Shown piece after piece: positions 32,997-42,450 of a stretch of DNA of 64,000 nucleotides. Each line of letters starts with the position of its first letter. Positions within the stretch are counted from its first letter, which is position 1. The stretch covers positions 1-64,000 of the forward strand of contig JAFVXH010000017.1 of the NCBI GenBank assembly GCA_017501225.1, written 5' to 3'. Position numbers and translations under genes: made by a program. This DNA comes from Clostridia bacterium (GTDB lineage Bacteria > Bacillota > Clostridia > Oscillospirales > CAG-272). The notes beneath the pieces were generated by a model. That model worked only from the letters and a program-made list of their open reading frames with translations. It did no database searches and was not told where the DNA came from.

Positions 32997-34703
32997 ATGG
33001 CGAAATATGAAAATTATTCGACAGTCGTGTATGAAAATCTGAAAAAGATGTATCACGTCAGTGCGGACAAATACGGTGATAAAGCAGTTTTTATGCAAAA
33101 GGAGAACGGCACTTACCGCAGTATTTCCTACCGTCAGTACTGCTCGGACGTTGACGCGCTCGGCACGGCTCTGCTCGCTCGCGGCTTTGGCGGCAAACGG
33201 ATCATCGTCAGCGGAGAGAACTGCTACGCGTGGGTGACTGCGTACATGGCAGTTATTTGCGGCGTCGGCGTGGTCGTTCCCACGGATAAGGAGCTTCCCG
33301 CAGAGGAGATCGCGAACATTGCCAACATTTCCGAGGCATCCGCCGTGATCTACTCCTCCAAGATCGCAGATAAGATCGCGAGCATTGACGAAAAGGTTAC
33401 GCGCATCACCTTTGAGTCGCTTCCCGCGCTCATCAAGGAGGGAAGGAATCTGATCAAGAAGGGCAATCGCGCGTTCCTGGATGCTAAGATCGATTCGCAC
33501 GCCATGTCCGCGCTGATCTTTACGTCGGGCACGACGGGTGTTTCCAAGGGCGTTATGCTCTCGCACCGCAATATCTGCTTCAATCTTTCCGAGATGTGTC
33601 AGATGTTCTATATCGGCGAGAACGACGTCTTCCTCTCGGTGCTTCCTTTGCACCACGTCTATGAATGCACCTGCGGATTTTTGTGCCTGGTATACCGCGG
33701 CTGTACCGTTGCCTTCTCCGAGGGCTTGCGCTATATCACGCGCAATATGCAGGAGGTCCATCCGACCATGATGCTCTGCGTACCGCTGCTGCTGGAAACG
33801 CTGTATAACAAGGTCTGGGCAAGCATCCGCAAGCAGGGGCTTGAGAAAAAGGTCAAGGCGGCAATCATCGCGACCAATGCGATCCCGGGTGCAAAAGCGA
33901 GAATGGCGGCAAAGAAGCGTATCTTCTCGGACATTCACAAGAACTTCGGCGGTCAGCTGCGCGCGCTCATCTCGGGCGGTGCTGCAGTGGATCCCATGGT
34001 GCTCAAGGGCTTGCGCGACCTCGGTCTGTGCGGCTATCAGGGCTACGGCCTTACCGAGTGCGCGCCTCTGGCGGCGCTCAACCGCGATACCTTCTACAAC
34101 GACAAATCCGCCGGCATGGCAACTCCCAACGGCGTTCTGGATATTTACGATATGCAGGATGACGGAACGGGTGAGATCCGCTATAAGGGCGATAACATTA
34201 TGATCGGCTACTACAAGGCCCCGGAGCTGACTGCGGAGGTCATTCGCGACGGATGGTTCTACACAGGGGACCTCGGATATATGGATTCCAACGGATTTTT
34301 GTATATCACGGGACGTAAGAAGAACGTGATCGTGACCTCCAACGGCAAGAACATCTTCCCCGAGGAGCTGGAAACCTACCTCAACCGCACCAATTTTGTT
34401 GCGGAATCCGTGGTGGTCGGTTATATCAATCCCAAGAAGAAGGATTACGATATCGTTGCGATCTTAGTCCCCGATCGCGAGAGATTGGAGGAGGTCTACG
34501 GCAAGAGATACACGCAAAAGCAGGTAGATCTGGAAATGAAGAAGGCGATCAGCGAGGTCAACTGCATCGTGCAGTCCTACAAGCGGATCGAAACCTACGT
34601 GCTTCGCGAGGAGGAATTCCCCAAGAACACCTCGCGCAAGATCAAGCGCGCAGGGCTGGCGGACGCGGCTTACGACGCTTACCGCAAAAAGATCGGCGAA
34701 TAA
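32997..34703 (+). CDS. AMP-forming (long-chain) acyl-CoA ligase
   Basis: A 568-residue ANL-superfamily enzyme with the AMP-binding motif FTSGTTGVSKGVML at about residues 175-188, GYGLTECAP (about 345) and the GRKKNVIVTSNGKNIFPEEL hinge near 437. It activates a carboxylic acid, probably a fatty acid, to the CoA ester. It is a single-gene transcript with its own promoter and terminator. Confidence 0.92.
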   Translation: MAKYENYSTVVYENLKKMYHVSADKYGDKAVFMQKENGTYRSISYRQYCSDVDALGTALLARGFGGKRIIVSGENCYAWVTAYMAVICGVGVVVPTDKELPAEEIANIANISEASAVIYSSKIADKIASIDEKVTRITFESLPALIKEGRNLIKKGNRAFLDAKIDSHAMSALIFTSGTTGVSKGVMLSHRNICFNLSEMCQMFYIGENDVFLSVLPLHHVYECTCGFLCLVYRGCTVAFSEGLRYITRNMQEVHPTMMLCVPLLLETLYNKVWASIRKQGLEKKVKAAIIATNAIPGAKARMAAKKRIFSDIHKNFGGQLRALISGGAAVDPMVLKGLRDLGLCGYQGYGLTECAPLAALNRDTFYNDKSAGMATPNGVLDIYDMQDDGTGEIRYKGDNIMIGYYKAPELTAEVIRDGWFYTGDLGYMDSNGFLYITGRKKNVIVTSNGKNIFPEELETYLNRTNFVAESVVVGYINPKKKDYDIVAILVPDRERLEEVYGKRYTQKQVDLEMKKAISEVNCIVQSYKRIETYVLREEEFPKNTSRKIKRAGLADAAYDAYRKKIGE

Positions 34704-34705
34704 CA

Positions 34706-34746
34706 AACAGCGGCGCAACGCTCCGAGTGAGCGTTGCGCCGCTGTT
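34706..34746. terminator. Terminator between convergent genes
   Basis: An 18-bp stem (34706-34723 with about 34729-34746) with a CGAGT loop, just after the ligase stop codon. Confidence 0.85.
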
Positions 34747-34758
34747 ATGATTCAGGCG

Positions 34759-35874
34759 TTATTTTTCCAAAAAATAGTGTGCGGTCAGAGGTAACAGATC
34801 AAAATTATCTTCCCAGATGGGGGCGAATTTTTCATAGTCCAGGGGGCAAAGACCGATCCCCGTTTCGACGGTGATGGCGATCAAGCCCTCCTCCAAGGCG
34901 CACCAATCGCTATAGGACGCGTCGTTGTTCTTCTCGCTCTTGATCTCATATCCCGTACGGCGGCTGACGGCAGCCGTAAAATCCAGCGTGGCTTGCGCGA
35001 GCGCGCCCGTCTGTCCGCAGTTCCAGTAAAGCACCTCGCCTTGCGAATGGATGCAAAGCACGGCTTGGACGTTGTCAAGCCTTTGCGTCAGGTCTACCAG
35101 AGCCCTCGTTTCGGGCTCGGACGCCGCGCGCGGCCCCTTGTATTGCACACAGCAGGGGCGCCCCGCGCCGCCGTACTGCTCCCACAGCGCGTCAAAGTTG
35201 CGGTTGAGGTCGGTGCCGCCTGCGTTTGCCTTCCAATATTGCAGATAGCTGTCGATCCTGGTCTGGCTCGTGTATCCGTCCGCAAGATCCTTTTCGTAGA
35301 TCTTTTGTATCTGCTCGCGAAGTGTCGGGTCGGAAATGGCGTCAAGACCCGCTTGCGAGAGCATGATACCGTCGGGATTGCACATGGGAAGGATGTAGAA
35401 GGCACACTCGGAGAACAGGGTGGAGTAGGGGATCCCCTCATAGCTGCCCGTGTTGTAATAGGTCAGGTAGAATTCGATTTGCGCCATGGCAAGCAGCGGC
35501 GTCAGATATTCGCGTCCGTGGATGCCCGCGCTGACGATGACTTGCTTTTTTGCCTGACGGTTTCCCAGGATCGCGAGCGGAATGCTCCGTCCGTCAAGAG
35601 AGTGACCCGCCGTTTCCACAAGGAGCAGATCGGGATACGCCGCTTGCAGTGCGGCAAGATCCGCGATACATTCGGCATGCGCATATTCGCGCTTTGAGAG
35701 ATCCACGATCCCGTCGCGTGTCAGAAATTCCGCGGCGACAGCTGCGCCCGCAAAGGAGTCGCTGTCGCCCGGTGTGCCCGTCTGTGTTCCCGAGCCGTCA
35801 AGAGGGGGAAGCGCGCAGGAGACAAGCAAGAGCGTCAGCGCCGCGGTCAAAAGAAGGCATAGAAGCCGTTTCAT
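34759..35874 (-). CDS. M14-family zinc carboxypeptidase lipoprotein
   Basis: A 371-residue protein with a lipoprotein signal (TLLLVSCALPP). The M14 zinc site begins at HGREY (about residue 121). GTDLNRNFD (about 213) and the catalytic-type ETG near residue 343 follow. It would trim C-terminal residues or peptidoglycan peptides outside the cell. AAAGG precedes the ATG at 35874. The longer frame upstream to 36414 overlaps the cinA gene and is not used. Confidence 0.9.
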   Translation of the reverse strand: MKRLLCLLLTAALTLLLVSCALPPLDGSGTQTGTPGDSDSFAGAAVAAEFLTRDGIVDLSKREYAHAECIADLAALQAAYPDLLLVETAGHSLDGRSIPLAILGNRQAKKQVIVSAGIHGREYLTPLLAMAQIEFYLTYYNTGSYEGIPYSTLFSECAFYILPMCNPDGIMLSQAGLDAISDPTLREQIQKIYEKDLADGYTSQTRIDSYLQYWKANAGGTDLNRNFDALWEQYGGAGRPCCVQYKGPRAASEPETRALVDLTQRLDNVQAVLCIHSQGEVLYWNCGQTGALAQATLDFTAAVSRRTGYEIKSEKNNDASYSDWCALEEGLIAITVETGIGLCPLDYEKFAPIWEDNFDLLPLTAHYFLEK

Positions 35875-36186
35875 AAAAGCCTTTCTGCAAAAAAGGAGCT
35901 TTTTTGCTTGTTTGATATTTTTCTCATTATAGCATAGGTTGCTTAAAAAATCCACCCCCGCGCGGCAGTATTCACAAAATATTTGCCTTTTTTGCTTTTT
36001 CAATCCTTTCTTGACAACAAAGGGGGATTGTGCTATAATGAGAAAAACGGAAATACGGCACATCCGTCTTTCGGACAAGAAGGGCACGGAGCCAGATCGC
36101 GCAAGGGTTTTCCCTGCGTGACAGGGGGACGGGCGTCCCCCTTTGCTTGTTTTCGGAGGATGTTTGGTGAGCCGCGAGGAGGAAGC
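35875..36186. other. Intergenic region with the cinA-met operon leader
   Basis: This 312-base gap contains the rightward promoter at 36011-36039 and an approximately 145-base leader. The leader contains an 8-bp GC stem (36123-36130 with 36135-36142) followed by a T-rich stretch, which could be an attenuator. I recognise no known riboswitch. A TATAAT facing left at about 35930 may serve the M14 gene. Confidence 0.5.
36011..36039 (+). promoter_or_regulatory. Promoter of the cinA-metF-metH operon
   Basis: TTGACA (36011-36016) and TATAAT (36034-36039), spacer 17. Confidence 0.9.
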
Positions 36187-36699
36187 ATGGAGCAAGAGAA
36201 GCTGTTCGATCGGAGCGCGGGCGCGCTGATAGAATACTGTCGCACACACGGCTTGACCGTCGCGACCGCGGAATCCTGCACGGGTGGGTTGATCGCCTCG
36301 CTTCTGACCGACGTGCCGGGTAGCTCGGCAGTGGTTATGGGCGGCTGTGTTGCCTATACCAACGAGGTCAAGCAAGCAGTTCTCGGCGTGCCTGCAAGCG
36401 TGATTTCGGAGCATACCGAGGTCAGCGCTCCGTGTGCCGCCGCCATGGCGGAGGGAGCAAGACGCCTGATGGGCGCATCGCTTGCCGTATCGACAACGGG
36501 ATATGCGGGCCCCGGCGGAGGAAATGAGAAGAATCCCGTCGGCACGGTCTATCTTGCGATCGCGAGCAGGACGGGAACCGTTACAAAACGGTTCGAGGCT
36601 CCCGTGGGATCAAGCCGTACCGAGGTCAAGCGGCTTGCTGCTCTGTTTGCGATCTCGCTCCTTCTGGAGAGCGCGAGAGAGAATGAGAACAGACCGTAA
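36187..36699 (+). CDS. CinA C-terminal (PncC-type) amidase-family protein
   Basis: A 170-residue single-domain protein with ATAESCTGGLIASLLTDVPG, GGCVAYTNEVKQAVLGVP and STTGYAGPGGG, the core of the CinA C-terminal domain. Members deamidate nicotinamide mononucleotide. The N-terminal CinA domain is absent, as in PncC/YgaD. GAGGAGG precedes the ATG. The frame runs further upstream but has no signal. It is the first gene of a one-carbon operon. Confidence 0.9.
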   Translation: MEQEKLFDRSAGALIEYCRTHGLTVATAESCTGGLIASLLTDVPGSSAVVMGGCVAYTNEVKQAVLGVPASVISEHTEVSAPCAAAMAEGARRLMGASLAVSTTGYAGPGGGNEKNPVGTVYLAIASRTGTVTKRFEAPVGSSRTEVKRLAALFAISLLLESARENENRP

Positions 36700-36750
36700 G
36701 CGCTTGCTCCGAGTGCCGAATCAAAAGAAAATCCAACCGTGGAGGTTTAT

Positions 36751-37629
36751 ATGAAGATCAGCCAACTGTTAAAAGAGGAGAAGCTTTCGCTCTCCTTTGA
36801 GGTGTTTCCGCCCAAGAGCGATGCCGGCTTCTCTGCCGTCGAGGCGGCGGTGCGCGAGATTGCCGCGCTGCACCCCTCGTTCATGAGCGTGACCTACGGT
36901 GCCGGCGGCGGCACCAGTCAATATACGCTGGACATCGCCAAGGAGATCAAGGAGCAGTTTGACGTTCCCAGCCTTGCGCACCTGACCTGCATTTCTTCCG
37001 ATAAAAGCACCGTGCACGCGCGTATCGAGGATCTCAAGCGCGCGGGAATCGAGAACGTGCTGGCGCTCCGCGGCGATATTCCAAGCGGACAGACGCAGAA
37101 GGATTACAGCAATCTGGATTACCGTCACGCGGTGGATCTGATTCGGGAGCTGAAGGCGTCGGGTGCGGATTTCTGCATCGGAGGCGCGTGCTATCCCGAG
37201 GTACATCCCGAAAGCTCCAACCAAAAGGAGGATCTTTTGCACCTGAAGGAAAAGGTGGACGCGGGCTGTGAATTTTTGACCACGCAGATGTTTTTTGACA
37301 ACAATCTGCTTTATAATTTCCTCTACAAGCTGCGTGAGAGCGGTGTGACCGTCCCGGTCATTCCGGGTATTATGCCCATCACGAACGCAAGGCAGATCGA
37401 GCGCGCGCTCCATTTGTCGGGCTCCTTTATGCCGCGTCGCTTCTGGGCACTCGTGGACAGGTTTGGCACCGATCCTGCGGCGATGCAGCAGGCGGGAATT
37501 GCCTACGCGACCGATCAGATCATTGATCTGTACGCGAACAACGTCACCAACGTACACGTATATTCGATGAACAATCCGCAGGTGGCAAAGAAGATCATGG
37601 AAAATCTTTCCTGCATTCTGGGCAAATGA
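36751..37629 (+). CDS. metF: Methylenetetrahydrofolate reductase
   Basis: A 292-residue TIM-barrel flavoprotein with FEVFPPKSDAG (about residue 15), SVTYGAGGG and ALRGDIP motifs. It makes 5-methyl-THF for methionine synthase. The gene starts at 36751 with GGAGG 5 bases upstream and overlaps the next gene by 4 bases. Confidence 0.93.
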   Translation: MKISQLLKEEKLSLSFEVFPPKSDAGFSAVEAAVREIAALHPSFMSVTYGAGGGTSQYTLDIAKEIKEQFDVPSLAHLTCISSDKSTVHARIEDLKRAGIENVLALRGDIPSGQTQKDYSNLDYRHAVDLIRELKASGADFCIGGACYPEVHPESSNQKEDLLHLKEKVDAGCEFLTTQMFFDNNLLYNFLYKLRESGVTVPVIPGIMPITNARQIERALHLSGSFMPRRFWALVDRFGTDPAAMQQAGIAYATDQIIDLYANNVTNVHVYSMNNPQVAKKIMENLSCILGK

Positions 37630-38219
37630 CACAGCACGCTATTGAACTGTTTGACGCATCTCTCCCACCCGTGGATCGAGGAGAGGTTCTGCGCTATCTG
37701 CGCGCCCGGGAGAGCGGCGAGGTCGACGCTCTGATCGAGGACTGCCTTGCCGAGTGCGAGGGAGCGCTTACGGGTGCCGGGGTGTGCTATTGCAGAGCCG
37801 AATTGCGCTTTGAGAATGGCTTTGCGGTGATTTTCGGACAAACGATCGAAAGTCACGACCTTGCGCGCGCACTTGCGGGGTGCCGCGAGGTGCTTCTGCT
37901 TGGGGCGACCGTAGGTGTCGGGATGGATCGTCTGATCGCAAAATACAGCCGCCTCTGCCCGTCCCGCGCGCTTTGTCTGGACGCGATCGGTGACGAGCGC
38001 ATCGAGGCCCTTTGCGACGCGTTTTGTGCGCAGATGCAACAAAAGACGGGCAGCACGCTCGGTATGCGCTTCAGCCCGGGGTATGGGGATCTGCCTCTGT
38101 CCTATCAAAGGGAGCTGTTCGCGATTCTGGATTGCCCGCGTAAGATCGGTCTTACCCTTGGCGAAAGCCTTTTGATGTCCCCGTCCAAGTCGGTGACGGC
38201 GCTGGTCGGGATCTCGTAA
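37626..38219 (+). CDS. Methionine synthase activation-domain protein
   Basis: A 197-residue stand-alone protein resembling the SAM-binding reactivation domain of cobalamin-dependent MetH. It contains LLLGATVGVGMDRLIAKYS, MRFSPGYGDLPLSYQRELF and a C-terminal LLMSPSKSVTALVGIS. In Escherichia coli this domain is the C terminus of MetH. Here the following MetH lacks it, so the two genes together make a complete enzyme. The start overlaps metF. Confidence 0.9.
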   Translation: MTQHAIELFDASLPPVDRGEVLRYLRARESGEVDALIEDCLAECEGALTGAGVCYCRAELRFENGFAVIFGQTIESHDLARALAGCREVLLLGATVGVGMDRLIAKYSRLCPSRALCLDAIGDERIEALCDAFCAQMQQKTGSTLGMRFSPGYGDLPLSYQRELFAILDCPRKIGLTLGESLLMSPSKSVTALVGIS

Positions 38220-38236
38220 GAAATGGAGATGACACC

Positions 38237-40663
38237 GTGCATATTTTGGAATTTATGAAGGAGCATCTCGTTCTGCTGGACGGCGGAATGGGAACGCTTC
38301 TGCAAGCAAAGGGGCTTGCGGCAGGGGAATTGCCCGAGCGTTGGAATCTGGCGTATCCCGAGAGGATCACCGAGGTCCATCGCGCGTATTTTGACGCGGG
38401 AAGCCATATCGTCAGCACCAACACCTTCGGCGCCAACACCCTGCATTACACGTCGGCGGAATTGGAGGAGATCATCCCCGCCGCCGTGGAGAACGCAAGA
38501 CGTGCGCAAAGAGAAACGGTGGGAACGCAGCCCACCTTCGTAGCTCTTGACATCGGTCCTACGGGGCGACTGCTAAGCCCTTTTGGTGATCTGGATTTTG
38601 AGGACGCGGTGTCGATTTTTGCGACCACGGTCGAGATCGGCGTCCGCGCGGGCGTGGATCTGATTCTGATTGAAACGATGAACGACAGCTACGAAACAAA
38701 GGCGGCATTACTTGCCGCCAAGGAGCACAGCACGCTCCCCGTATTCGTTTCCAATGCGTACGGTGAGGACGGAAAGCTGATGACGGGCGCAACACCCTCT
38801 GTGATGGCGGCGATGCTGGAGGGGCTTGGTGCCGATGCCATCGGTGTCAACTGCTCCCGAGGTCCTGCGGCTTTGCTTCCCATCGCAACGGAATTGGTCG
38901 CAAGGACGTCCCGCCCCATATTCCTCAAGCCCAACGCGGGGCTTCCGCATATAGAAAACGGGAGGACGGTCTACGACGTTTCTCCCGAGGCGTTTGCGGA
39001 ATGCGTCAAGCTCGCGGTCGGGAACGGTGTGCGTGCCGTTGGCGGCTGCTGCGGAACGACGCCCGAATATATCCGCGCGCTCTCGCAGGCGGTCGGTGCA
39101 ATGACGCCTTTGCCAATCGAAAAAAAGAGCGAAAGCGTCGTGACCTCGTACGCTTCGTCGGTTTCGTTCGGGAAAACGCCCGTGCTGATCGGCGAGCGCA
39201 TCAACCCGACGGGCAAAAAGCGATTCCGTCAGGCACTCATCGAGCACGATATCGACTACGTTTTGCGTGAAGCCTTTCGTCAGGAGACAAATGGTGCTCA
39301 CGTGCTGGACGTCAACGTAGGAACTCCCGAGGTGGACGAGGCGTCCTTGCTTTGCGAGATCACGCGCGAGCTGCAGGCGGTCTGCGCACTCCCCTTACAG
39401 CTGGATACGGCAGACCCTGTCGCCATGGAGCGCGCGCTGCGCGTCTACAACGGAAAAGCCCTGATCAACTCTGTCAACGGCAAAAAAGAGAGCATGGAAC
39501 AGATTTTTCCGTTGGCGAAAAAATACGGCGGCGTGGTAGTTGCCCTGACGCTGGACGAAAACGGCATCCCCGAAACGGCGCAGGGCAGAGTCGAAATCGC
39601 GCGGCGCATCCTTGAGGCGGCGGCGGAATACGGGATCGACAAGAAGGATCTTCTGTTTGACCCGCTGACCCTGACCGTCAGTGCCGACGCAAATGCCGCG
39701 CGTGTGACGCTGGAGGCAGTGGAGCGTATCCGAAATGAACTTGGATGCAATACCTCGCTCGGCGTTTCTAACGTATCCTTCGGACTTCCGCGCCGCGAGA
39801 TGCTCAACAGCACGTTCTTCTCCATGGCGTTGGAGCGCGGACTGTCTGCCGCGATTCTCAATCCCGATTCACAGGATATGATGCGCGCGTATTACGCTTT
39901 TTGCGCGCTGTCGGGATCGGACGCACAGTGCGCGTCCTATATTGCGTTTGCCGAGAAATGCCCGATGCCCTCGAATACCACCGCAGTCGCGACGGAATCG
40001 AAGGAAGCCGTGCCGACGGACGGTGGCTCCGAGCTGCAAAACGCCATCCGCAAGGGTAGGTGTGAATCGGCAAAAAAAGAGGCGAAGCGGCTTTTGGAAA
40101 GCGTATCGCCGACGGACCTGATCGCGCATTGGATCGTGCCCGCCTTGGACGCGGTGGGGAAGGGCTTTGAGGAAAAGCGCGTGTACCTGCCGCAGCTCCT
40201 GATGAGCGCGGAGGCGGCAAAGGCGGCGTTCGAGGAGGTCAAGTGCGCGCTTCTTAAGGATGGCTCCCATGCAAAAGCAAGAGGGCTTTCGGTTGTGATC
40301 GCAACCGTTAAGGGGGATATTCACGACATCGGCAAGAACATCGTAAGACTTCTTTTGGAGAACTACGGCTTTGAGGTTCTGGATCTTGGAAAGGACGTAG
40401 AACCTGCGCGCATCCTGGATGCGGCACGGGAGCGGAGCGCGTCGCTGGTCTGCCTGAGTGCCCTGATGACCACAACGCTTCCCGCCATGGAGGAAACGGT
40501 GCGCCTGCTTCACGATGCCCTCCCGCAATGCAAGGTCGCGGTCGGGGGTGCGGTTCTGAACGGGGAGTACGCCCACCGTATGGGTGCGGATTTTTATTCC
40601 GCGGATGCCATGGGTGCCGTCCGCTATGCGGAGAGTCTTTCGGGCACGGAGCGCGGAAAATAG
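38237..40663 (+). CDS. metH: Cobalamin-dependent methionine synthase, without activation domain
   Basis: 808 residues. The homocysteine-binding domain spans about 1-290 (zinc ligands in NCSRG near 204 and GGCCGT near 270). The pterin-binding domain starts at about 316 (GERINPTGKKRF). The B12 cap helices lie near 590-670. The B12-binding domain has the DIHDIGKN cobalt-ligand motif near 693. It transfers methyl from methyl-THF to homocysteine. It uses a GTG start with GGAG 8 bases upstream. Full-length MetH is about 1200 residues, and the missing reactivation domain is the preceding gene. Confidence 0.95.
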   Translation: MHILEFMKEHLVLLDGGMGTLLQAKGLAAGELPERWNLAYPERITEVHRAYFDAGSHIVSTNTFGANTLHYTSAELEEIIPAAVENARRAQRETVGTQPTFVALDIGPTGRLLSPFGDLDFEDAVSIFATTVEIGVRAGVDLILIETMNDSYETKAALLAAKEHSTLPVFVSNAYGEDGKLMTGATPSVMAAMLEGLGADAIGVNCSRGPAALLPIATELVARTSRPIFLKPNAGLPHIENGRTVYDVSPEAFAECVKLAVGNGVRAVGGCCGTTPEYIRALSQAVGAMTPLPIEKKSESVVTSYASSVSFGKTPVLIGERINPTGKKRFRQALIEHDIDYVLREAFRQETNGAHVLDVNVGTPEVDEASLLCEITRELQAVCALPLQLDTADPVAMERALRVYNGKALINSVNGKKESMEQIFPLAKKYGGVVVALTLDENGIPETAQGRVEIARRILEAAAEYGIDKKDLLFDPLTLTVSADANAARVTLEAVERIRNELGCNTSLGVSNVSFGLPRREMLNSTFFSMALERGLSAAILNPDSQDMMRAYYAFCALSGSDAQCASYIAFAEKCPMPSNTTAVATESKEAVPTDGGSELQNAIRKGRCESAKKEAKRLLESVSPTDLIAHWIVPALDAVGKGFEEKRVYLPQLLMSAEAAKAAFEEVKCALLKDGSHAKARGLSVVIATVKGDIHDIGKNIVRLLLENYGFEVLDLGKDVEPARILDAARERSASLVCLSALMTTTLPAMEETVRLLHDALPQCKVAVGGAVLNGEYAHRMGADFYSADAMGAVRYAESLSGTERGK

Positions 40664-40685
40664 GAGCTTCATACAGCATATTTGT

Positions 40686-40725
40686 CGGTCGGAAAGGTGT
40701 AATGCTTTTCCGACCGGCTTTTTTT
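40686..40725 (+). terminator. Terminator after metH
   Basis: A 10-bp stem (40686-40695 with 40707-40716) followed by a run of seven T. Confidence 0.87.
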
Positions 40726-40791
40726 GTGCAGAGAAACCGACAAAACGGTACAAAAACCAAAGAAATCCAACGTCGCGCGCGCAAAAAGTAT

Positions 40792-40820
40792 TTGACATTC
40801 CGATTCTTTGGGTGTATAAT
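40792..40820 (+). promoter_or_regulatory. Promoter of the aromatic amino acid fermentation operon
   Basis: TTGACA (40792-40797) and TATAAT (40815-40820), spacer 17. Confidence 0.9.
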
Positions 40821-40893
40821 TGATTTATTATAACAAAGTAAAGTAAAAGATGACTCTGCGCGCCCCTGCGCGCGTAGGAGAGGAGGCGCCGGA

Positions 40894-42432
40894 ATGGTAT
40901 TGGACTATATCGTGCTTTTGCTCTATGCGGTCGGCATGATCGCCATTGCGATCTATACGCGCAACCGCTCGGGCTCGGTGGACGATTTTCTGTTGGCGGG
41001 CAAAAAAGGATTGAACGGACTGATGAGTGCCTTTGCATACGGAACGACCTATTTTTCCGCGGTGATCTTTATCGGGTATGCGGGCAGCTTCGGCACCCGC
41101 TTCGGTCTTGCATCGGTCTGGATCGGCATCGGGAATGCCATTTTCGGTTCTCTGATCGCGTGGATGGTTCTGGCAAAGCGGACCAAAAACATGACGCAGC
41201 GCCTTTCCTCCAAGACCATGCCCGATTTTTTCTCCAAACGATACGACAGCCACGCACTCAAGCTGGTCAGTGCCGTTGTGATCTTTATTTTCCTTATTCC
41301 GTATTCCGCCTCGGTCTATTCGGGTCTTAGCGCTCTGTTTGAGATCGTGTTTGGCATTGAGGGCTGGATCATCATGCTGGCGCTTGCGGCTCTGACGGCA
41401 GTCTATCTGTTTTTTGGCGGCTACTTTGCCACGGCGCTTTCGGATTTCATCCAGGGGATCATCATGCTGGTCGGCGTTGTTCTGATGGTGGTGCTGTTTA
41501 TGAACAGCCCTGAGGTCAAGTGGGATCTCTCCTCTTTGGTGACCGATGCAGAGAAAACGTGGTTCACCTTCTCAAGCTCGCAAACGGGCTTTTACGGTTC
41601 CACCGTTTCGCTGCTTTCTCTGATCTGCCTGACCTCCTTCGGTGTGTGGGCGTTGCCGCAAACGATACATAAGTATTACGCCATCCGCGACCGCAAGGCG
41701 ATTCGCCTCGGCACAGCCGTCAGCACGGGCTTTGCGCTTGTGATCGGCTTCTGCGCATACTTCGTGGGTGCTTTGAGCAAATTTTTCCCGCAGACCGAGG
41801 GGATCCCCTCGGACAGGATCGTTCCCACCATGCTTTCTATCGTGATCCCTACGGGTCTTATGGGGTTGATCGCGGTGCTGATCCTTTCTGCCAGCATGTC
41901 CACGCTCTCCTCGGTTTCCTTGGCGAGTGCGTCGGTCGTGGCAATGGACCTTTACAAGGGCAGTATTCGAAAGAACGCCGACGAGAAGAACGTCAACCTT
42001 GTCATGCGCGTGCTGTGTCTGGTATTTATTGTGATCTCGGTGGTGCTGGCGGTACTGAACGAGGAATTCGGCATTTCCGCGATCGCGTATATGATGGGAA
42101 TCAGCTGGGGAACGCTCGCGGGCTGCTTTATGGGACCGTTCGTTCTGGGACTTCTTTGGAAGCGCGTTACGAAGCCTGCGGTCTGGTGCTCGATCATAGG
42201 ATCGTTGATCCTGACCGCGGTCCTGATCGTGGTATTGGGATATGACAGTCAGGGCTGGAGCTGTACGTTTGGGGTAGCGCTCAAGAGCGGCATCTCGCTC
42301 TCTCCCACCATCGGCGTGATCTGCATGATCTTCTCGCTTGCCATCACGGCGGTCGTCAGCCTGTTCACCAAGGCGCCCGAGCAGAGGGTTTTGGACGAGG
42401 CTTTTTCCAAGCCCATTGAAAATGAAGTGTAA
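40894..42432 (+). CDS. Sodium:solute symporter (SSS family)
   Basis: A 512-residue protein with about 13 membrane spans and an N terminus in the PutP/SSF style (VDDFLLAGKKGLNGLMSAFA). A conserved-looking sodium site region follows at SMSTLSSVSLASASVVAMDL (about residue 333). It probably imports an amino acid or organic acid with Na+. First gene of the operon with paaK and iorAB, which suggests an aromatic amino acid or arylacetate as the substrate (inference). Confidence 0.92.
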   Translation: MVLDYIVLLLYAVGMIAIAIYTRNRSGSVDDFLLAGKKGLNGLMSAFAYGTTYFSAVIFIGYAGSFGTRFGLASVWIGIGNAIFGSLIAWMVLAKRTKNMTQRLSSKTMPDFFSKRYDSHALKLVSAVVIFIFLIPYSASVYSGLSALFEIVFGIEGWIIMLALAALTAVYLFFGGYFATALSDFIQGIIMLVGVVLMVVLFMNSPEVKWDLSSLVTDAEKTWFTFSSSQTGFYGSTVSLLSLICLTSFGVWALPQTIHKYYAIRDRKAIRLGTAVSTGFALVIGFCAYFVGALSKFFPQTEGIPSDRIVPTMLSIVIPTGLMGLIAVLILSASMSTLSSVSLASASVVAMDLYKGSIRKNADEKNVNLVMRVLCLVFIVISVVLAVLNEEFGISAIAYMMGISWGTLAGCFMGPFVLGLLWKRVTKPAVWCSIIGSLILTAVLIVVLGYDSQGWSCTFGVALKSGISLSPTIGVICMIFSLAITAVVSLFTKAPEQRVLDEAFSKPIENEV

Positions 42433-42450
42433 TTTGTGACGGAGGAATAT

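Noticed and set aside
36040-36186. SAM, THF or cobalamin riboswitch before the met operon
   Set aside because: I looked for the conserved cores of these classes and did not find them.
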